Origin: an uncultured Zoogloea sp.
GTDB lineage: Bacteria; Pseudomonadota; Gammaproteobacteria; Burkholderiales; Rhodocyclaceae
Assembly: GCA_937967645.1 (NCBI GenBank)
Contig: CALBTT010000200.1
Coordinates: forward strand, 1-58,186
DNA: 58,186 nucleotides
Direction of reading: 5' to 3'
Shown: positions 27,101-34,773 of the stretch, one piece after another
Layout of the letters: each line of letters starts with the position of its first letter
Numbering within the stretch: position 1 is the first letter of the stretch
The notes under the pieces: generated by a model
Databases searched by the model: none
Seen by the model: only the letters and a program-made list of their open reading frames with translations
Told to the model about the DNA's origin: nothing
Program-made: the position numbers and the translations under genes

Positions 27101-27357
27101 TGAGCGCCGCCCTCGAAGCCGCCTCCACCCGCCTGCGCCCGGTGCTGATGACCGCCTTCGCGATGATCGCCGGCATGCTGCCGATGGCCCTGGGCATCGG
27201 CGAAGGAGCCGAGCAGAACGCCCCCCTCGGCCGCGCGGTGATCGGCGGCCTGGCCTTCGCCACCGTCTCCACCCTGCTCTTCGTGCCCCTCGTCTTCGCC
27301 GCAGTGCACCTGCGGCTGGCGCGCCGCGGCCTTCGCCCTCAACCGGCCCTCGCCTGA
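24184..27357 (+). CDS. RND efflux transporter permease (second system)
   Basis: Proton-driven RND pump, 1057 aa. Starts WIVNIALRRPYTFVVMALLI (TM1); large periplasmic loops; TM4 GILVDDATVEIENIERQ with the proton-relay Asp pair; second half opening with GQDLFPAVDAGQIRLHL; late segment TMGVATANSILLVSFARSR. It is not closely similar to the MdtBC pair. The ATG at 24184 is preferred because the frame upstream crosses the sigma-54 element. The adaptor gene follows, reverse of the usual MFP-RND order, and no OMF gene is nearby, so it must use a channel encoded elsewhere. Confidence 0.92.
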   Translation: MWIVNIALRRPYTFVVMALLILLSMPYVLRKMSVDIFPSIDIPVVAMLYSYSGLPAPEVYSRITRSAERSMTQSVDNIEHTESISVAGGAVVKVFFQPGTDIGTALAQVQSGANAAYRSMPAGIAPPQVVQYSATDLPLLQVGVSSATVPETEVGELTNDVVRNTLRMKKGVELTAPFGARNRQISVDIDTAALLARGITPADVTNAIGNQTLTLPTGIIKIGSQEYDVALNGSVASIAKIGDIPIKTVGGRTVHVRDVASVRDGAGPLQTIVRQNGERGILTSVFKVGGVSTLEVVDQVRSELPRILEKLPEDMNVKLMFDQSLFVRAAIGNVLHEALIAASLTAAMILLFLGNWRSTCIIAVSIPLSICCSLIVLYLLGETLNLMTLGGLALAVGILVDDATVEIENIERQMALGKNPHQAILDGAQEIAVPAFVSTLCICIVFVPMFFLSGVARSLFVPLAEAVVFAMLASYLLSRTLVPTLVMYMMASQHGAHRPPPAAGLAATFHRVHLGFEAGFRRLREHYTALLAALLRQRRRFGTAFLGFGLLSLGLVPLLGQDLFPAVDAGQIRLHLRAPSGTRLEEMPKLADRVEALIRETIPAAELGDILDIVGGPYSTRNTLFGNSGTTETADAEIMVSLRPGHAPSGDYITRLRALLPERFPGVEFFFQPADQVSQTLNFGTPAPIDIQFIGGKAADVIPLAVELNNRLRAIPGIVDAHVYQRWGKPALALDMDRVRLQQLGLAARDVAQNVMISLSGSMQASPAYWLNPSNGNTYTIGVRSPETALEDLDALLRTPVGANEDGPQLLGNVVSLSRQAMAPMVTSYNTNLIFNVYANIEGRDLGSVSRDIEALLDEIRPRLPRGVDLALRGQVETLHSSFAGLALGLAVAIVLVYLLLVVNFQSWLDPLIIISALPAALAGIAWLLFLSGTTLSVPALTGTIMTMGVATANSILLVSFARSRLAEGVPPVSAALEAASTRLRPVLMTAFAMIAGMLPMALGIGEGAEQNAPLGRAVIGGLAFATVSTLLFVPLVFAAVHLRLARRGLRPQPALA

Positions 27358-27376
27358 CCCACACGGAACACCCGTC

Positions 27377-28654
27377 ATGCCCGACCCGACCCTCCCCCCG
27401 CTCACCGCCCACACCGGCGGCCGGACCCTGCGCTACGCCCGCTTCGCCGGCTTCAGCCTGATCGGCCTGCTGCTGGCCGGCGGCGGCGTGCGCCTGGCCC
27501 TGCAGCACCAGGACGCCCGCGCGCTCGAACAACGCACCGCCACCAGCCTGACCCGCAACGTGTCCACGGTGGTCGCCCGCCCTGGCGACAGCAAGCGCAG
27601 CGTGACCCTGCCCGCCACCCTGCAGGGGCGCAGCGAGATCACCCTGCTGGCCCGCAGCGGCGGCTACCTCGCAGCCTGGCACAAGACCATCGGCGAACGG
27701 GTCAGGAAGGGCGAACTGCTCGCCACCATCGAGGCCCCGGAGCAGGACCAGGAGCTGGAACAGGCCCGCGCCGCCCGCGAGCAGGTGCGGGCCCGGGTCG
27801 AGCTGACCCGCGACACCCTCAAGCGCTGGGAGCACCTGGCCAGCCTCGACAGCGTGGCCAAACAGGATCTGGACGAGAAGCGCAGCGCCGCCGCCCAGGC
27901 CCGCGCCGACCTGGCCGCCGTGGAGGCCAACGTCAGACGCCTGGAACAGCTCAGGCAGTTCCGGCGCATCCACGCCCCCTTCGACGGCGTCATCACCCGG
28001 CGCAGCGTGGAGGTGGGCGACCTGATCGCCGCCAACGGCAAGGAGCTCTTCGCCCTCGCCCAGACCGACCCACTGCGCCTGACCCTGTGGATTCCCCAGG
28101 TGTACGCCAGTGAGATCAGCCAGGGCCAGGAGGTGAGCCTGCGCATCCCCGAGAACCCGGGCCGCAAGCTCAGCGCCCGGGTGGCCCACGCCGCCGGCGC
28201 CCTCGACCCGGTGACCCGCACCCGCCAGGTCGAGCTGGAACTGCCCAACCCCGACGGCAAGCTGCTGCCCGGCACCTACGGCGAAGTCACCTTCAACCTG
28301 TCGAGCAGCGCCAAGGCCCTGCTGGTGCCCACCAACGTGCTGGTCACCGGCCAGAACGGCAACCAGGTGGTGGTGGTGGACAAGGACAACACCCTGAGCT
28401 TCCGCAAGGTCACCCTCGGCCGCGACCTGGGCCGCGACATCGAGGTGCTGGCCGGCCTGGAGGCAGGCGAAGTCCTGGTCAGCAGCCCCTCCGACCTGCT
28501 CGCCGAGGGCGAGACCGTCCATCCCAAGGCCCTGCCCGAGAAGAAGGGCAAGGACGCGCCCGGCAGCAAGCCCGCCCCCCAGGACAAGGCCGCGGCCAAG
28601 GCCACCGCCGCCAGCGACAAGACCCCCGACACCCCGCCGGCCCGCAAGGGCTGA
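27377..28654 (+). CDS. RND efflux periplasmic adaptor (second system)
   Basis: Membrane-fusion protein, 425 aa. One N-terminal hydrophobic anchor (about residues 23-40, FAGFSLIGLLLAGGG), lipoyl-like halves around LARSGGYLAAWHKTIGERVRKGELLATIEAPE and FRRIHAPFDGVITRRSVEVGDLIAANG, an alpha-hairpin between them, beta-barrel and proximal domains, and a low-complexity Lys/Ala/Pro tail (GKDAPGSKPAPQDKAAAKA). It follows the RND gene by 19 nt. Confidence 0.9.
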   Translation: MPDPTLPPLTAHTGGRTLRYARFAGFSLIGLLLAGGGVRLALQHQDARALEQRTATSLTRNVSTVVARPGDSKRSVTLPATLQGRSEITLLARSGGYLAAWHKTIGERVRKGELLATIEAPEQDQELEQARAAREQVRARVELTRDTLKRWEHLASLDSVAKQDLDEKRSAAAQARADLAAVEANVRRLEQLRQFRRIHAPFDGVITRRSVEVGDLIAANGKELFALAQTDPLRLTLWIPQVYASEISQGQEVSLRIPENPGRKLSARVAHAAGALDPVTRTRQVELELPNPDGKLLPGTYGEVTFNLSSSAKALLVPTNVLVTGQNGNQVVVVDKDNTLSFRKVTLGRDLGRDIEVLAGLEAGEVLVSSPSDLLAEGETVHPKALPEKKGKDAPGSKPAPQDKAAAKATAASDKTPDTPPARKG

Positions 28655-28672
28655 ACCCAGGAGCCCCTATCC

Positions 28673-29035
28673 ATGAAATCCCTGCTGCCCCCCCTCCTCG
28701 CCCTCCTCGCCCTCACCGCCAGCCTGCCCGCCCAGGCCGGCCGGATAGACAACGGCACCTGGAGCCATGCCTGCGGCCCCCGGCCCGCCGCCGTCAATCT
28801 GGACCTGAAGAACGCCGACGCCTTCAACAAGAGCGTCGGCGCCGTGAATGGCTACCGCCAGGCCCAGCGCGCCTGGCTCGACTGCCTGCAGAAGGAAGGC
28901 AACGCCGACATCCAGGCCACCAGCCAGCTGATCAGCCAGTACATCAACGGCGAGGCTCAGGCCGCCAAAGAGATCAATGAGCGGATCGCCACCGATGCCA
29001 AGGCGGCGGATGCAAAGTTTGGTGAAGGCAAATAA
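28673..29035 (+). CDS. Small secreted protein of unknown function
   Basis: I do not recognise a family. 120 aa with a clear signal peptide (cleavage near LPAQAG, about residue 22), then a mostly helical hydrophilic protein with two Cys (HACGP and LDCLQ) that could form a disulfide. The only gene between it and the adaptor is an 18-nt gap, so it is probably an accessory part of the second RND operon. Confidence 0.72.
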   Translation: MKSLLPPLLALLALTASLPAQAGRIDNGTWSHACGPRPAAVNLDLKNADAFNKSVGAVNGYRQAQRAWLDCLQKEGNADIQATSQLISQYINGEAQAAKEINERIATDAKAADAKFGEGK

Positions 29036-29039
29036 GGAA

Positions 29040-29243
29040 ATGGACGCCGCCCGCCCTGCTGCCCCCGGCTGGCTGCATCGGCTGACCAGCGCCGGCCTGA
29101 TGCTCACCGCCCTGGCCCTCTACGGGGCAGGCGCCGCGAGCGGCCAGGCCGGCTTCGTGATTGCCGGCATGGCCGCCGACATGGCGTTCTGGATCAGGAT
29201 CGCCCCTCACAGGCGGCGCGTGCGCGAAGCACGGGGCGGCTGA
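29040..29243 (+). CDS. Small two-helix membrane protein
   Basis: 67 aa beginning MDAARPAAPGWLHRLTSAG, two hydrophobic segments (about 18-34 and 38-53) and a basic tail (HRRRVREARGG). It starts 4 nt after the previous stop. The ribosome-binding site is weak (AAGGA very close to the ATG), and a longer start at 28977 overlapping the previous gene is possible. No family recognised; likely real by position and composition but short. Confidence 0.5.
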   Translation: MDAARPAAPGWLHRLTSAGLMLTALALYGAGAASGQAGFVIAGMAADMAFWIRIAPHRRRVREARGG

Positions 29244-29296
29244 GGCGCGCACGCTCTCAGCCCCGTCTCAGCCCTTCCTCGGAGACGCGCTCCGCC

Positions 29297-30118
29297 TCAG
29301 GCGCAGGCTTCGGCCTGCTGCCGCACCCGCCCCGCCACCGTGGGCGCGGTGGCCAGCACGCGGCCGTCGCGGAAGCCCCACAGGCTGCCCGCGGGCATAT
29401 TGACCCAGGCCTCGTCGTGGGTCAGCGGCACGGTGGTCAGCACCACGCTGCGGGTCGCCGGATCCACGCCCTGGCCGAGGTCGCAGTCCTCGTCGGTATC
29501 CACTAGGCGTACCCGCCGCTTGAACGGCGCCTGACGCAGCACGTGGCTGAGCCGCGTCGAGCAGTGGGCCAGCATCAACTCACCGTCGGACAGCAGGAAG
29601 TTGATCACCCCATAGTCGCTGAGCGCAACCGCGGCCTCGCGCAGCCACGCAAAGAGGGTGTCGAAGTCCGGTCGGACATCGCCGAAGCGATGCTGCAGAC
29701 CGTCCATCAGCCAGCAGAAGGCCCGCTCGCTGTCGGTGCAGCCCCGGGGCCGGAAATCCCCCTCCAGCCGCGGCACGAAATCCACCAGGGTGCCGTTGTG
29801 GGCGAACACCCAGTCACGCCCCCACAGGCGGCGCGAGAAAGGATGGGTGTTCTCCAGGCGCACCGTACCGACCGTGGCCTTGCGGATATGCGCCACGATG
29901 TTGGTGGCCTGGAAGGGATGCTCCGCCACCATCTCGGCCAGCTGCGACTGGCACGACGGGTGGGGCTCATTGAGGATGCGCAGCCCGCCGTCCTCGAAGA
30001 AGGCGATACCCCAGCCGTCGGCATGCTCGTCGGTACGCCCGCCGCGTTCCCGGAAGCCGGCAAACGACGCGCAGATGTCAGTGGGCAGGTTGCTGTTGAG
30101 ACCGAGGAGCTGGCACAT
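29297..30118 (-). CDS. yafJ: Class II glutamine amidotransferase, YafJ-like
   Basis: N-terminal nucleophile glutamine amidotransferase of 273 aa. Starts MCQLLGLNSN, with Cys2 as the Ntn nucleophile once Met is removed, and contains HADGWGIAFF, NIVAHIRKATVG, ENTHPF and WVFAHNGTL, the conserved Gln-binding positions of the YafJ/GATase_4 family. The family's physiological role is not well defined. It is convergent with the second RND operon and has no visible regulatory site of the CAGCA type. Confidence 0.92.
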   Translation of the reverse strand: MCQLLGLNSNLPTDICASFAGFRERGGRTDEHADGWGIAFFEDGGLRILNEPHPSCQSQLAEMVAEHPFQATNIVAHIRKATVGTVRLENTHPFSRRLWGRDWVFAHNGTLVDFVPRLEGDFRPRGCTDSERAFCWLMDGLQHRFGDVRPDFDTLFAWLREAAVALSDYGVINFLLSDGELMLAHCSTRLSHVLRQAPFKRRVRLVDTDEDCDLGQGVDPATRSVVLTTVPLTHDEAWVNMPAGSLWGFRDGRVLATAPTVAGRVRQQAEACA

Positions 30119-30445
30119 GGTCGGGTTGGAAACGCACTCTCTGTCGATTCAAGGGTTGCCCGTTGGCGCCTGACACGCTGTTCGTGGCGCGGCGGGTTTT
30201 CACTTTCAACGGCCGGGATGCACCGAAAGTGGACACCAATTTCCGCAATTTGCATGAGCCGCGTGAGCAAGCGCACGGACACCAAGGACTATGCAAGACC
30301 CGCGCCAGGCTCAGGGGGCCGTGTTCATGGCCCGGGCGGGGTGTATGGGGGGAGGTGCTGTGCGGAAATCAACACGGCTTCGCCCAGCGGTGTTGAAGCG
30401 GAAGCAGCGGATGGCATCGGATGGCGCGCCCGTGGCATCGGACGG

Positions 30446-30613
30446 GCTGCTGGTGGCATGGGAGAGGCTGCCGATGCCACGGGAGGCGCTGCCGATGCCA
30501 CGGGAGCGGCTGCCGATGCCATGGGAGGCGTTGCCGATGCCATGGGAGGCGTTGCCGATGCCACGGGAGGTGCTGCCGATGCCATGGGAGGCGCTGCTGA
30601 TGGCATGGGCGCG
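30446..30613. repeat. 21-bp tandem repeat (minisatellite), 8 copies
   Basis: Units of the form GCTGCCGATGCCAYGGGAGGC begin at 30446, 30467, 30488, 30509, 30530, 30551, 30572 and 30593; degenerate copies extend to about 30404 and 30634. The 21-bp period keeps all frames open, so heptapeptide repeats (LPMPREA on plus, GIGSASR-like on minus) appear in overlapping frames. Whether any frame is translated cannot be decided from the sequence. Confidence 0.88.
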
Positions 30614-30671
30614 CTTGTCTGTGGCGCTGGAGTGGATCTTGTCAGGAGCCTTGTGCTTGAGCCATTGCTGG

Positions 30672-30953
30672 GCGGCTTTCCGTTGTTTTGAGTTGGATTG
30701 GCCGGGAATTTCCCACGGCCGGGTTTGCACACCCGGCCGGCTACGGCGGCGCGGAGCCGTGCTCCGCGAAACCCCGCCTCCGCCCCCGGCGGGCGACCTT
30801 CTTCTTTGCCATGTAGGGGCGACTTCAGTCGCCCGCAGGTGCTTGATCGGAGTCCGTGGGCGGCTGAAGCCGCCCCTACATGCGACGCAAAGAAAGGGGT
30901 CACCCGCCGGGGCGAATTCCCGGCCAATCCAACGCTAAACAGCGGAAAGCCGC
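30672..30953. mobile_element. MITE-like element with 39-bp terminal inverted repeats
   Basis: Left end 30672-30710 and right end 30915-30953 are inverted copies, 36 of 39 positions identical (GCGGCTTTCCG...GGCCGGGAATT). A second nested pair lies at 30784-30809 and 30887-30912, and a REPIN sits in the centre, so the whole 282 bp is one nested palindrome. No coding capacity and no clear target-site duplication. The rest of the 30119-30998 gap is the minisatellite plus unremarkable spacer. Confidence 0.6.
30813..30879. repeat. REPIN-like paired palindrome, copy E
   Basis: 67 bp; left arm of the GACTTCAGTC subtype, right arm of the GGCTGAAGCC subtype, as in copy A. It forms the core of the larger nested palindrome. 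Confidence 0.86.
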
Positions 30954-30998
30954 TAAATGGAGCCCCCCCAAGCCCCATGCAGGAATATCCGCCCCCCC

Positions 30999-33368
30999 TT
31001 ACCAGCTATACCCCGCCTTCAAATACGCAAACCGCCCGTTGAACCCGAACGGCGAACTCTGGCTGTAGGGCAGCACGGTGTTCGGCGTGGTGGCCGGGGT
31101 GAGGCGGTTGGGGTAGCGGTCGGTGAGGTTGTCCACGCCGGCGGTGAAGGTCCATTGCCGGAGCTTGTAGCTGGCGGCCAGGTCGAGCACCCAGGCGGGG
31201 TTGAAGGTCTGGTCGAGGGCCGGGTTGCTGGCGTGGTAGGCCGTGAACTCACCATAGCGGGTCAGCAGGCCGCGCAGGTTCCACGCGCCAAGCCCGTAGT
31301 CGGCACCCAGGGTCAGTTTGTCGGAGGGCGAGCCCTTGGTGATGCGGCCGGTCTCGGCGCGGCCGATGCGCTGCACCGCCAGGCCGTTCTGCGCCAGGAT
31401 CGCCGGGTTGGGGGCGACGTGGGTGATCTCCGTGGTGTTGTAGTTGAAGCCCAGGCTCAGGTCGAGGCGGCCCAGGCGCTGCAGGTCGAGGCGGTAGGTG
31501 CTGACCACATCGACGCCGCGGGTCCGGGTGTCGATGCCGTTGGTGAAGTAGCGCCCGCCGTCGGTGCCGGGGTAGCCGTTGGCCGCCAGGAAGCTGCGCA
31601 CTGCGGCGCCGGTGAGGTTCTCCGACAGCACGATACGGTCCTTGATGCCCACCTGGTAGGCGTCGATCGAGGTGGTAAATGCGCGGCTGGGCTGGAGCAG
31701 CACGCCCAGGCTGAAGTTGGTGGACTTCTCTGCCTTCAGGTCTTCGGCACCGAGCTGGCGGGCCACCGGGTCGGCGACGGAGAAGGTGCGCACGTCGTAG
31801 GGCACGCTGCTGATGAAGCTGGTGGTCGTGGTGGAGTAGTGCTGCTGTACCAGGGACGGGGCACGGAAGCCCGTGGAGGCGGTGCCGCGCAAAGCCACCT
31901 GGGGCGACACGGCGTAGCGGCCGGCGAGCTTGGCCGAGGTGGCGTCGCCGAAGTCGCTGTAGTTCTCCCCGCGCAGGGCGGCCGAGCCGCTGAACCGCTT
32001 GGTGATGTCGGCTTCCAGGTTCAGGTAGACAGCCTTGCTGTCACGCTTGTGGGTACCGGAGTCACCGGGCCGGAAACCTGAGAAGACCTGGGCGCCGGAG
32101 CCGAACCAGGACTCCGGCGAGCCCGCCGAGATCGCGTACTGCTCGTTGCGGGTCTCCAGGCCCCAGCCCACCGTGAGGGGGCCGGCCAGCCAGCCGAGAC
32201 TGTACTCGCGGGCGAAGTCGGCATTGACCACGGTCTGCACGTTCTCCAGCTCGCCGGCATAGAAGCGGGTCGGGCTGCTGGCACCCAGACTGGTGTTGAG
32301 GGTGTTGTCGATGTTCAGGCGGAAGCGGTTGGCGCCGTAGTTGGCGCTCAGGTCCCAGCGCCAGCCGGCATCGGTGACGCCACGCAGACCAGCCACCAGG
32401 GATTGGTCGAGGCTGTTGCTGGCCTCGATGGGCAGGTAGCCATTCGGATAGATGGCGCGGATGTTGCGGCTGTCCAGGGCCGGCCGGTAGAAGCCGGCGG
32501 CGCGGGAGTCGCGGCTGCTGTGGCTGCCGAAGAAATAAGCCTCCACGTCGTTGTTGATGCTCAGCTGGCCGTTGAGGAAGACCGCCCCCTGGTCGCTGTC
32601 CGGGTCGCCGAAGCGCTGGCTGACGGTGCCGTAGAGGGGCTCGGCCGGATTGCGGAAGTCGGCCAGGGCCCGGTTGGTGGAGTTCTGCTCGCGCTTCTCC
32701 ACCGCCACCCGCAACCAGCCCTGGTCTGACAGGGGCAGGCCGAAGCTGAGGCTCTGCTTGTGCTGGGTGCCGTCGCCTTCGCTGAACTGCCCGTAAGAAG
32801 CTTCGGCGCTGCCCCCCTCGGCCCCCTTCTTGAGGACGATGTTGATCACGCCGGCGATGGCATCCGACCCGTACTGGGCCGCAGCCCCGTCGCGCAGCAC
32901 TTCGATGCGCTCGACCGCGGCGAGGGGGATGGCGTTGAGGTCCACCGGCGCCGAGCCGCGCCCCTGAGTGCCGCTGGCGTTGAGGATGGAGGTGGTGTGG
33001 CGGCGCTTGCCATTGACCAGCACCAGGGTGTGATCGGGGGACAGCCCCCGCAGCTGGGCCGGGCGCACCGCATCGGTGGCGTCGGTAACCGCCGGGCGCG
33101 GGAAGTTGAGGGACGGCAGCAAGCGGGCCAGCACCGTGGCCAGCTCGGTGGCGCCGGTGCTCTCCAACTCCCTGGCCGAGATCTGGTCGATCGGCGACAG
33201 GGATGACGTGACCGTGCGGGCCTTGGCACGGGTGCCGGTGACGATCACCGGTTCGAGATCGACCCCACCGCCGGCCGGCGCCTGCTGGGCCCAGGCGGCG
33301 GGAGAAAAGGCGGCGGCGAGGCTGAGGGCGATCAGGCTCGGGCGGACGGAGAGGGATGGCAGTTTCAT
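30999..33368 (-). CDS. TonB-dependent outer-membrane receptor
   Basis: 789 aa from ATG 33368 (an ATG at 33383 adds five residues; 33368 gives the cleaner signal peptide ending AAWAQ). TonB box-like EPVIVTG follows the leader; plug domain contains LRGLSPDHTLVLVNGKRRHTT and ERIEVLRDGAAAQYGSDAIAGVINIV, then a 22-strand-type barrel ending in aromatic GYSW. It resembles large catecholate/organic-substrate type receptors in domain plan; ligand not inferable. It has a sigma-54 candidate at 33438-33423 and an activator dyad at 33571. Confidence 0.93.
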   Translation of the reverse strand: MKLPSLSVRPSLIALSLAAAFSPAAWAQQAPAGGGVDLEPVIVTGTRAKARTVTSSLSPIDQISARELESTGATELATVLARLLPSLNFPRPAVTDATDAVRPAQLRGLSPDHTLVLVNGKRRHTTSILNASGTQGRGSAPVDLNAIPLAAVERIEVLRDGAAAQYGSDAIAGVINIVLKKGAEGGSAEASYGQFSEGDGTQHKQSLSFGLPLSDQGWLRVAVEKREQNSTNRALADFRNPAEPLYGTVSQRFGDPDSDQGAVFLNGQLSINNDVEAYFFGSHSSRDSRAAGFYRPALDSRNIRAIYPNGYLPIEASNSLDQSLVAGLRGVTDAGWRWDLSANYGANRFRLNIDNTLNTSLGASSPTRFYAGELENVQTVVNADFAREYSLGWLAGPLTVGWGLETRNEQYAISAGSPESWFGSGAQVFSGFRPGDSGTHKRDSKAVYLNLEADITKRFSGSAALRGENYSDFGDATSAKLAGRYAVSPQVALRGTASTGFRAPSLVQQHYSTTTTSFISSVPYDVRTFSVADPVARQLGAEDLKAEKSTNFSLGVLLQPSRAFTTSIDAYQVGIKDRIVLSENLTGAAVRSFLAANGYPGTDGGRYFTNGIDTRTRGVDVVSTYRLDLQRLGRLDLSLGFNYNTTEITHVAPNPAILAQNGLAVQRIGRAETGRITKGSPSDKLTLGADYGLGAWNLRGLLTRYGEFTAYHASNPALDQTFNPAWVLDLAASYKLRQWTFTAGVDNLTDRYPNRLTPATTPNTVLPYSQSSPFGFNGRFAYLKAGYSW

Positions 33369-33422
33369 CGGGACGAGGATCATGGGAACGCAGACCGGCT
33401 GTTGTTCAACAACCCCTCTCCG

Positions 33423-33438
33423 TGCAAATCCTGCGCCA
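33423..33438 (-). promoter_or_regulatory. Sigma-54 promoter candidate of the TonB receptor at 31-33 kb
   Basis: Minus strand TGGCGCAGGATTTGCA: TGGCGC at -24, TTTGCA perfect at -12, 10 nt between GG and GC. Predicted start near 33412. Confidence 0.65.
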
Positions 33439-33559
33439 CCGGGCCGAAAAGCCGGCCCTCAGCCCCCCCGGGCTCACAAGCCCTTCATCCGTAAAGAAAA
33501 ACCAGCGCGCCCCCGATGCCGCCGGGCGCGCCCAAACAGACTACCTGCTGCTTAACCGC

Positions 33560-33584
33560 CAACAGCCCCTCAGCACACGTGCTG
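33560..33584. promoter_or_regulatory. Upstream activator site of the TonB receptor
   Basis: CAGCACACGTGCTG (33571-33584) is a perfect CAGCA-N4-TGCTG dyad with CAACA 11 bp to the left (33560), the same arrangement as at 4332-4356. It is 133 bp from the sigma-54 candidate. Confidence 0.6.
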
Positions 33585-33629
33585 GGAGATCATCATCCGC
33601 ATCCGCGATGAGCAATCCCCTCCCCCCGC

Positions 33630-33959
33630 TCAGGCCGAGGTGGCGCGGGAGAACAGCTGGATCACCCCCACCCCGGCAACGATCAGGCCCATGCCCAGCA
33701 TGGCCGGCACGTCCAGTCGCTGGCCGTAGACCAGCCAGGCCGCCAGGCTGATCAGCACGATGCCCGCCCCGGACCAGATGGCGTAGGCCACACCGATGGA
33801 GACATGGCGCAAGGCCAGGGACAGGAAGAAGAAGGCTGCGGCATAGCCGATCACCACCAGGACGCTCGGTCCGAGGCGGGTGAAGCCGTCGCAGGCCTTG
33901 AGGGCCGAGGTGGCGAAGACTTCGCAGACGATGGCGAGAGCGAGGAACAGGTAGGGCAT
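33630..33959 (-). CDS. Small multidrug resistance (EmrE/SugE-type) transporter
   Basis: 109-aa, four-helix SMR protein. Glu13-14 region LAIVCEVFATSALK carries the conserved membrane Glu in TM1; SIGVAYAIWSGAGIVLIS (GxAYAxWxG) is the TM3 family motif. Exports cationic compounds or guanidinium depending on subtype; YAIWSG favours the EmrE-like branch. It lies upstream of the TonB receptor's activator site in the same orientation but is probably a separate unit. Confidence 0.92.
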   Translation of the reverse strand: MPYLFLALAIVCEVFATSALKACDGFTRLGPSVLVVIGYAAAFFFLSLALRHVSIGVAYAIWSGAGIVLISLAAWLVYGQRLDVPAMLGMGLIVAGVGVIQLFSRATSA

Positions 33960-34131
33960 GGGTCAGGCACTCCATTGAGACCCTGAGGAGCTTACCCCGG
34001 GCCTGGCGCGGTCGCGCTCATCCTTTGGGAGTACAAGCCCCACAAGCCCCGTGTGACGCCCTCTGCAATCAGGTCGGCGAGCGGGTCGTTCCGCAAGACG
34101 GCTTGACCACGCTCAAGATGGCCGACGGCAT

Positions 34132-34152
34132 TTCCGAGTAAATTACTCGGAA
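34132..34152. promoter_or_regulatory. Operator-like palindrome upstream of DUF3079 gene
   Basis: TTCCGAGTA-AAT-TACTCGGAA, 9-bp perfect arms, in an AT-richer patch 20 bp before the DUF3079 start codon. Likely a repressor or activator site; the cognate regulator is not identifiable here. Confidence 0.45.
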
Positions 34153-34172
34153 TTACCCCATGCAACGACGCC

Positions 34173-34382
34173 ATGGCGAAGAAATTCCCGATCCACCCCA
34201 AGCACCCGGAGCGCATCTGCTGGGGCTGCGACAAATACTGCCCGAAGGACGCCCTGGGCTGCGGCAACGGCTCGGGCCGCACCCAGCACCCCGCCGAACT
34301 GCTCGGCGACGACTGGTATACCTACGGCGACTGGGGGCTGGACCTCGAAGAGACACCCGCGAAGGGCGGCGAGCGCAGCTAG
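34173..34382 (+). CDS. DUF3079 family protein
   Basis: 69 aa, MAKKFPIHPKHPERICWGCDKYCPKDALGCGNGSGRTQHPAEL. Four Cys in CWGC...YCPKDALGC suggest a small metal-binding (zinc or Fe-S) protein; the sequence pattern matches DUF3079, whose role is unknown. Its stop codon overlaps that of the convergent gene (CTAG at 34379-34382). Confidence 0.82.
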   Translation: MAKKFPIHPKHPERICWGCDKYCPKDALGCGNGSGRTQHPAELLGDDWYTYGDWGLDLEETPAKGGERS

Positions 34383-34762
34383 CGGCGCTGACGCTTTGGT
34401 CCTTCGCTGGCCCTCACCGAGGCGATCGGGTACTTCTGGCCACGGACGGCCAGCGATCCGGTGTTGTCGAGGGCGCCCGAAGGCCCGGTGACGAAGCCGA
34501 TACCCTCGGCGTGCAGCAGATGCCGTGTCGGCGCCACCAGCCTCACCCGGTACCACTTGCGGAAGTTGTCCTGGATCAGCAGGGTCGCTTCGTCCACCGC
34601 CACCCAGTCGCGGATGCCGCCCCGGTTGGCGAAGGGGATCGACAGTTCCGGCGCGTCCGCCGGCTCGACGCGGCGGGTCTCATCTTCAGCGGCGGCCAGG
34701 CCGAGCCAGCCGATGGCCGTACCCACCGCGACCAGCCAGACGATCAGGATCAGGTAGCGCAT
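34379..34762 (-). CDS. Small exported protein, DUF6491-like
   Basis: 127 aa with an N-terminal hydrophobic segment (RYLILIVWLVAVGTAIGWLGLAAA) that is either a signal peptide or anchor, followed by RDWVAVDEATLLIQDNFRKWYRVRLVAP and IGFV... segments that resemble the DUF6491 pattern. It is the last gene of the long minus-strand operon and starts 11 nt after XdhC. Function unknown; family assignment tentative. Confidence 0.65.
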   Translation of the reverse strand: MRYLILIVWLVAVGTAIGWLGLAAAEDETRRVEPADAPELSIPFANRGGIRDWVAVDEATLLIQDNFRKWYRVRLVAPTRHLLHAEGIGFVTGPSGALDNTGSLAVRGQKYPIASVRASEGPKRQRR

Positions 34763-34773
34763 CGCTTCACCGC

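Noticed and set aside
30446..30613. Possible CRISPR array
   Set aside because: Repeats are directly adjacent without unique spacers, and no cas genes occur in the window.
30291..30938. Open frame over the minisatellite encoding LPMPREA heptads
   Set aside because: The period keeps every frame open, no ribosome-binding site or homology was seen, and the frame runs into the palindromic element, so a gene is not supported.
33992..34282. Minus-strand open frame overlapping the DUF3079 start
   Set aside because: Runs antisense to a recognisable gene and through the operator palindrome; no domain seen.
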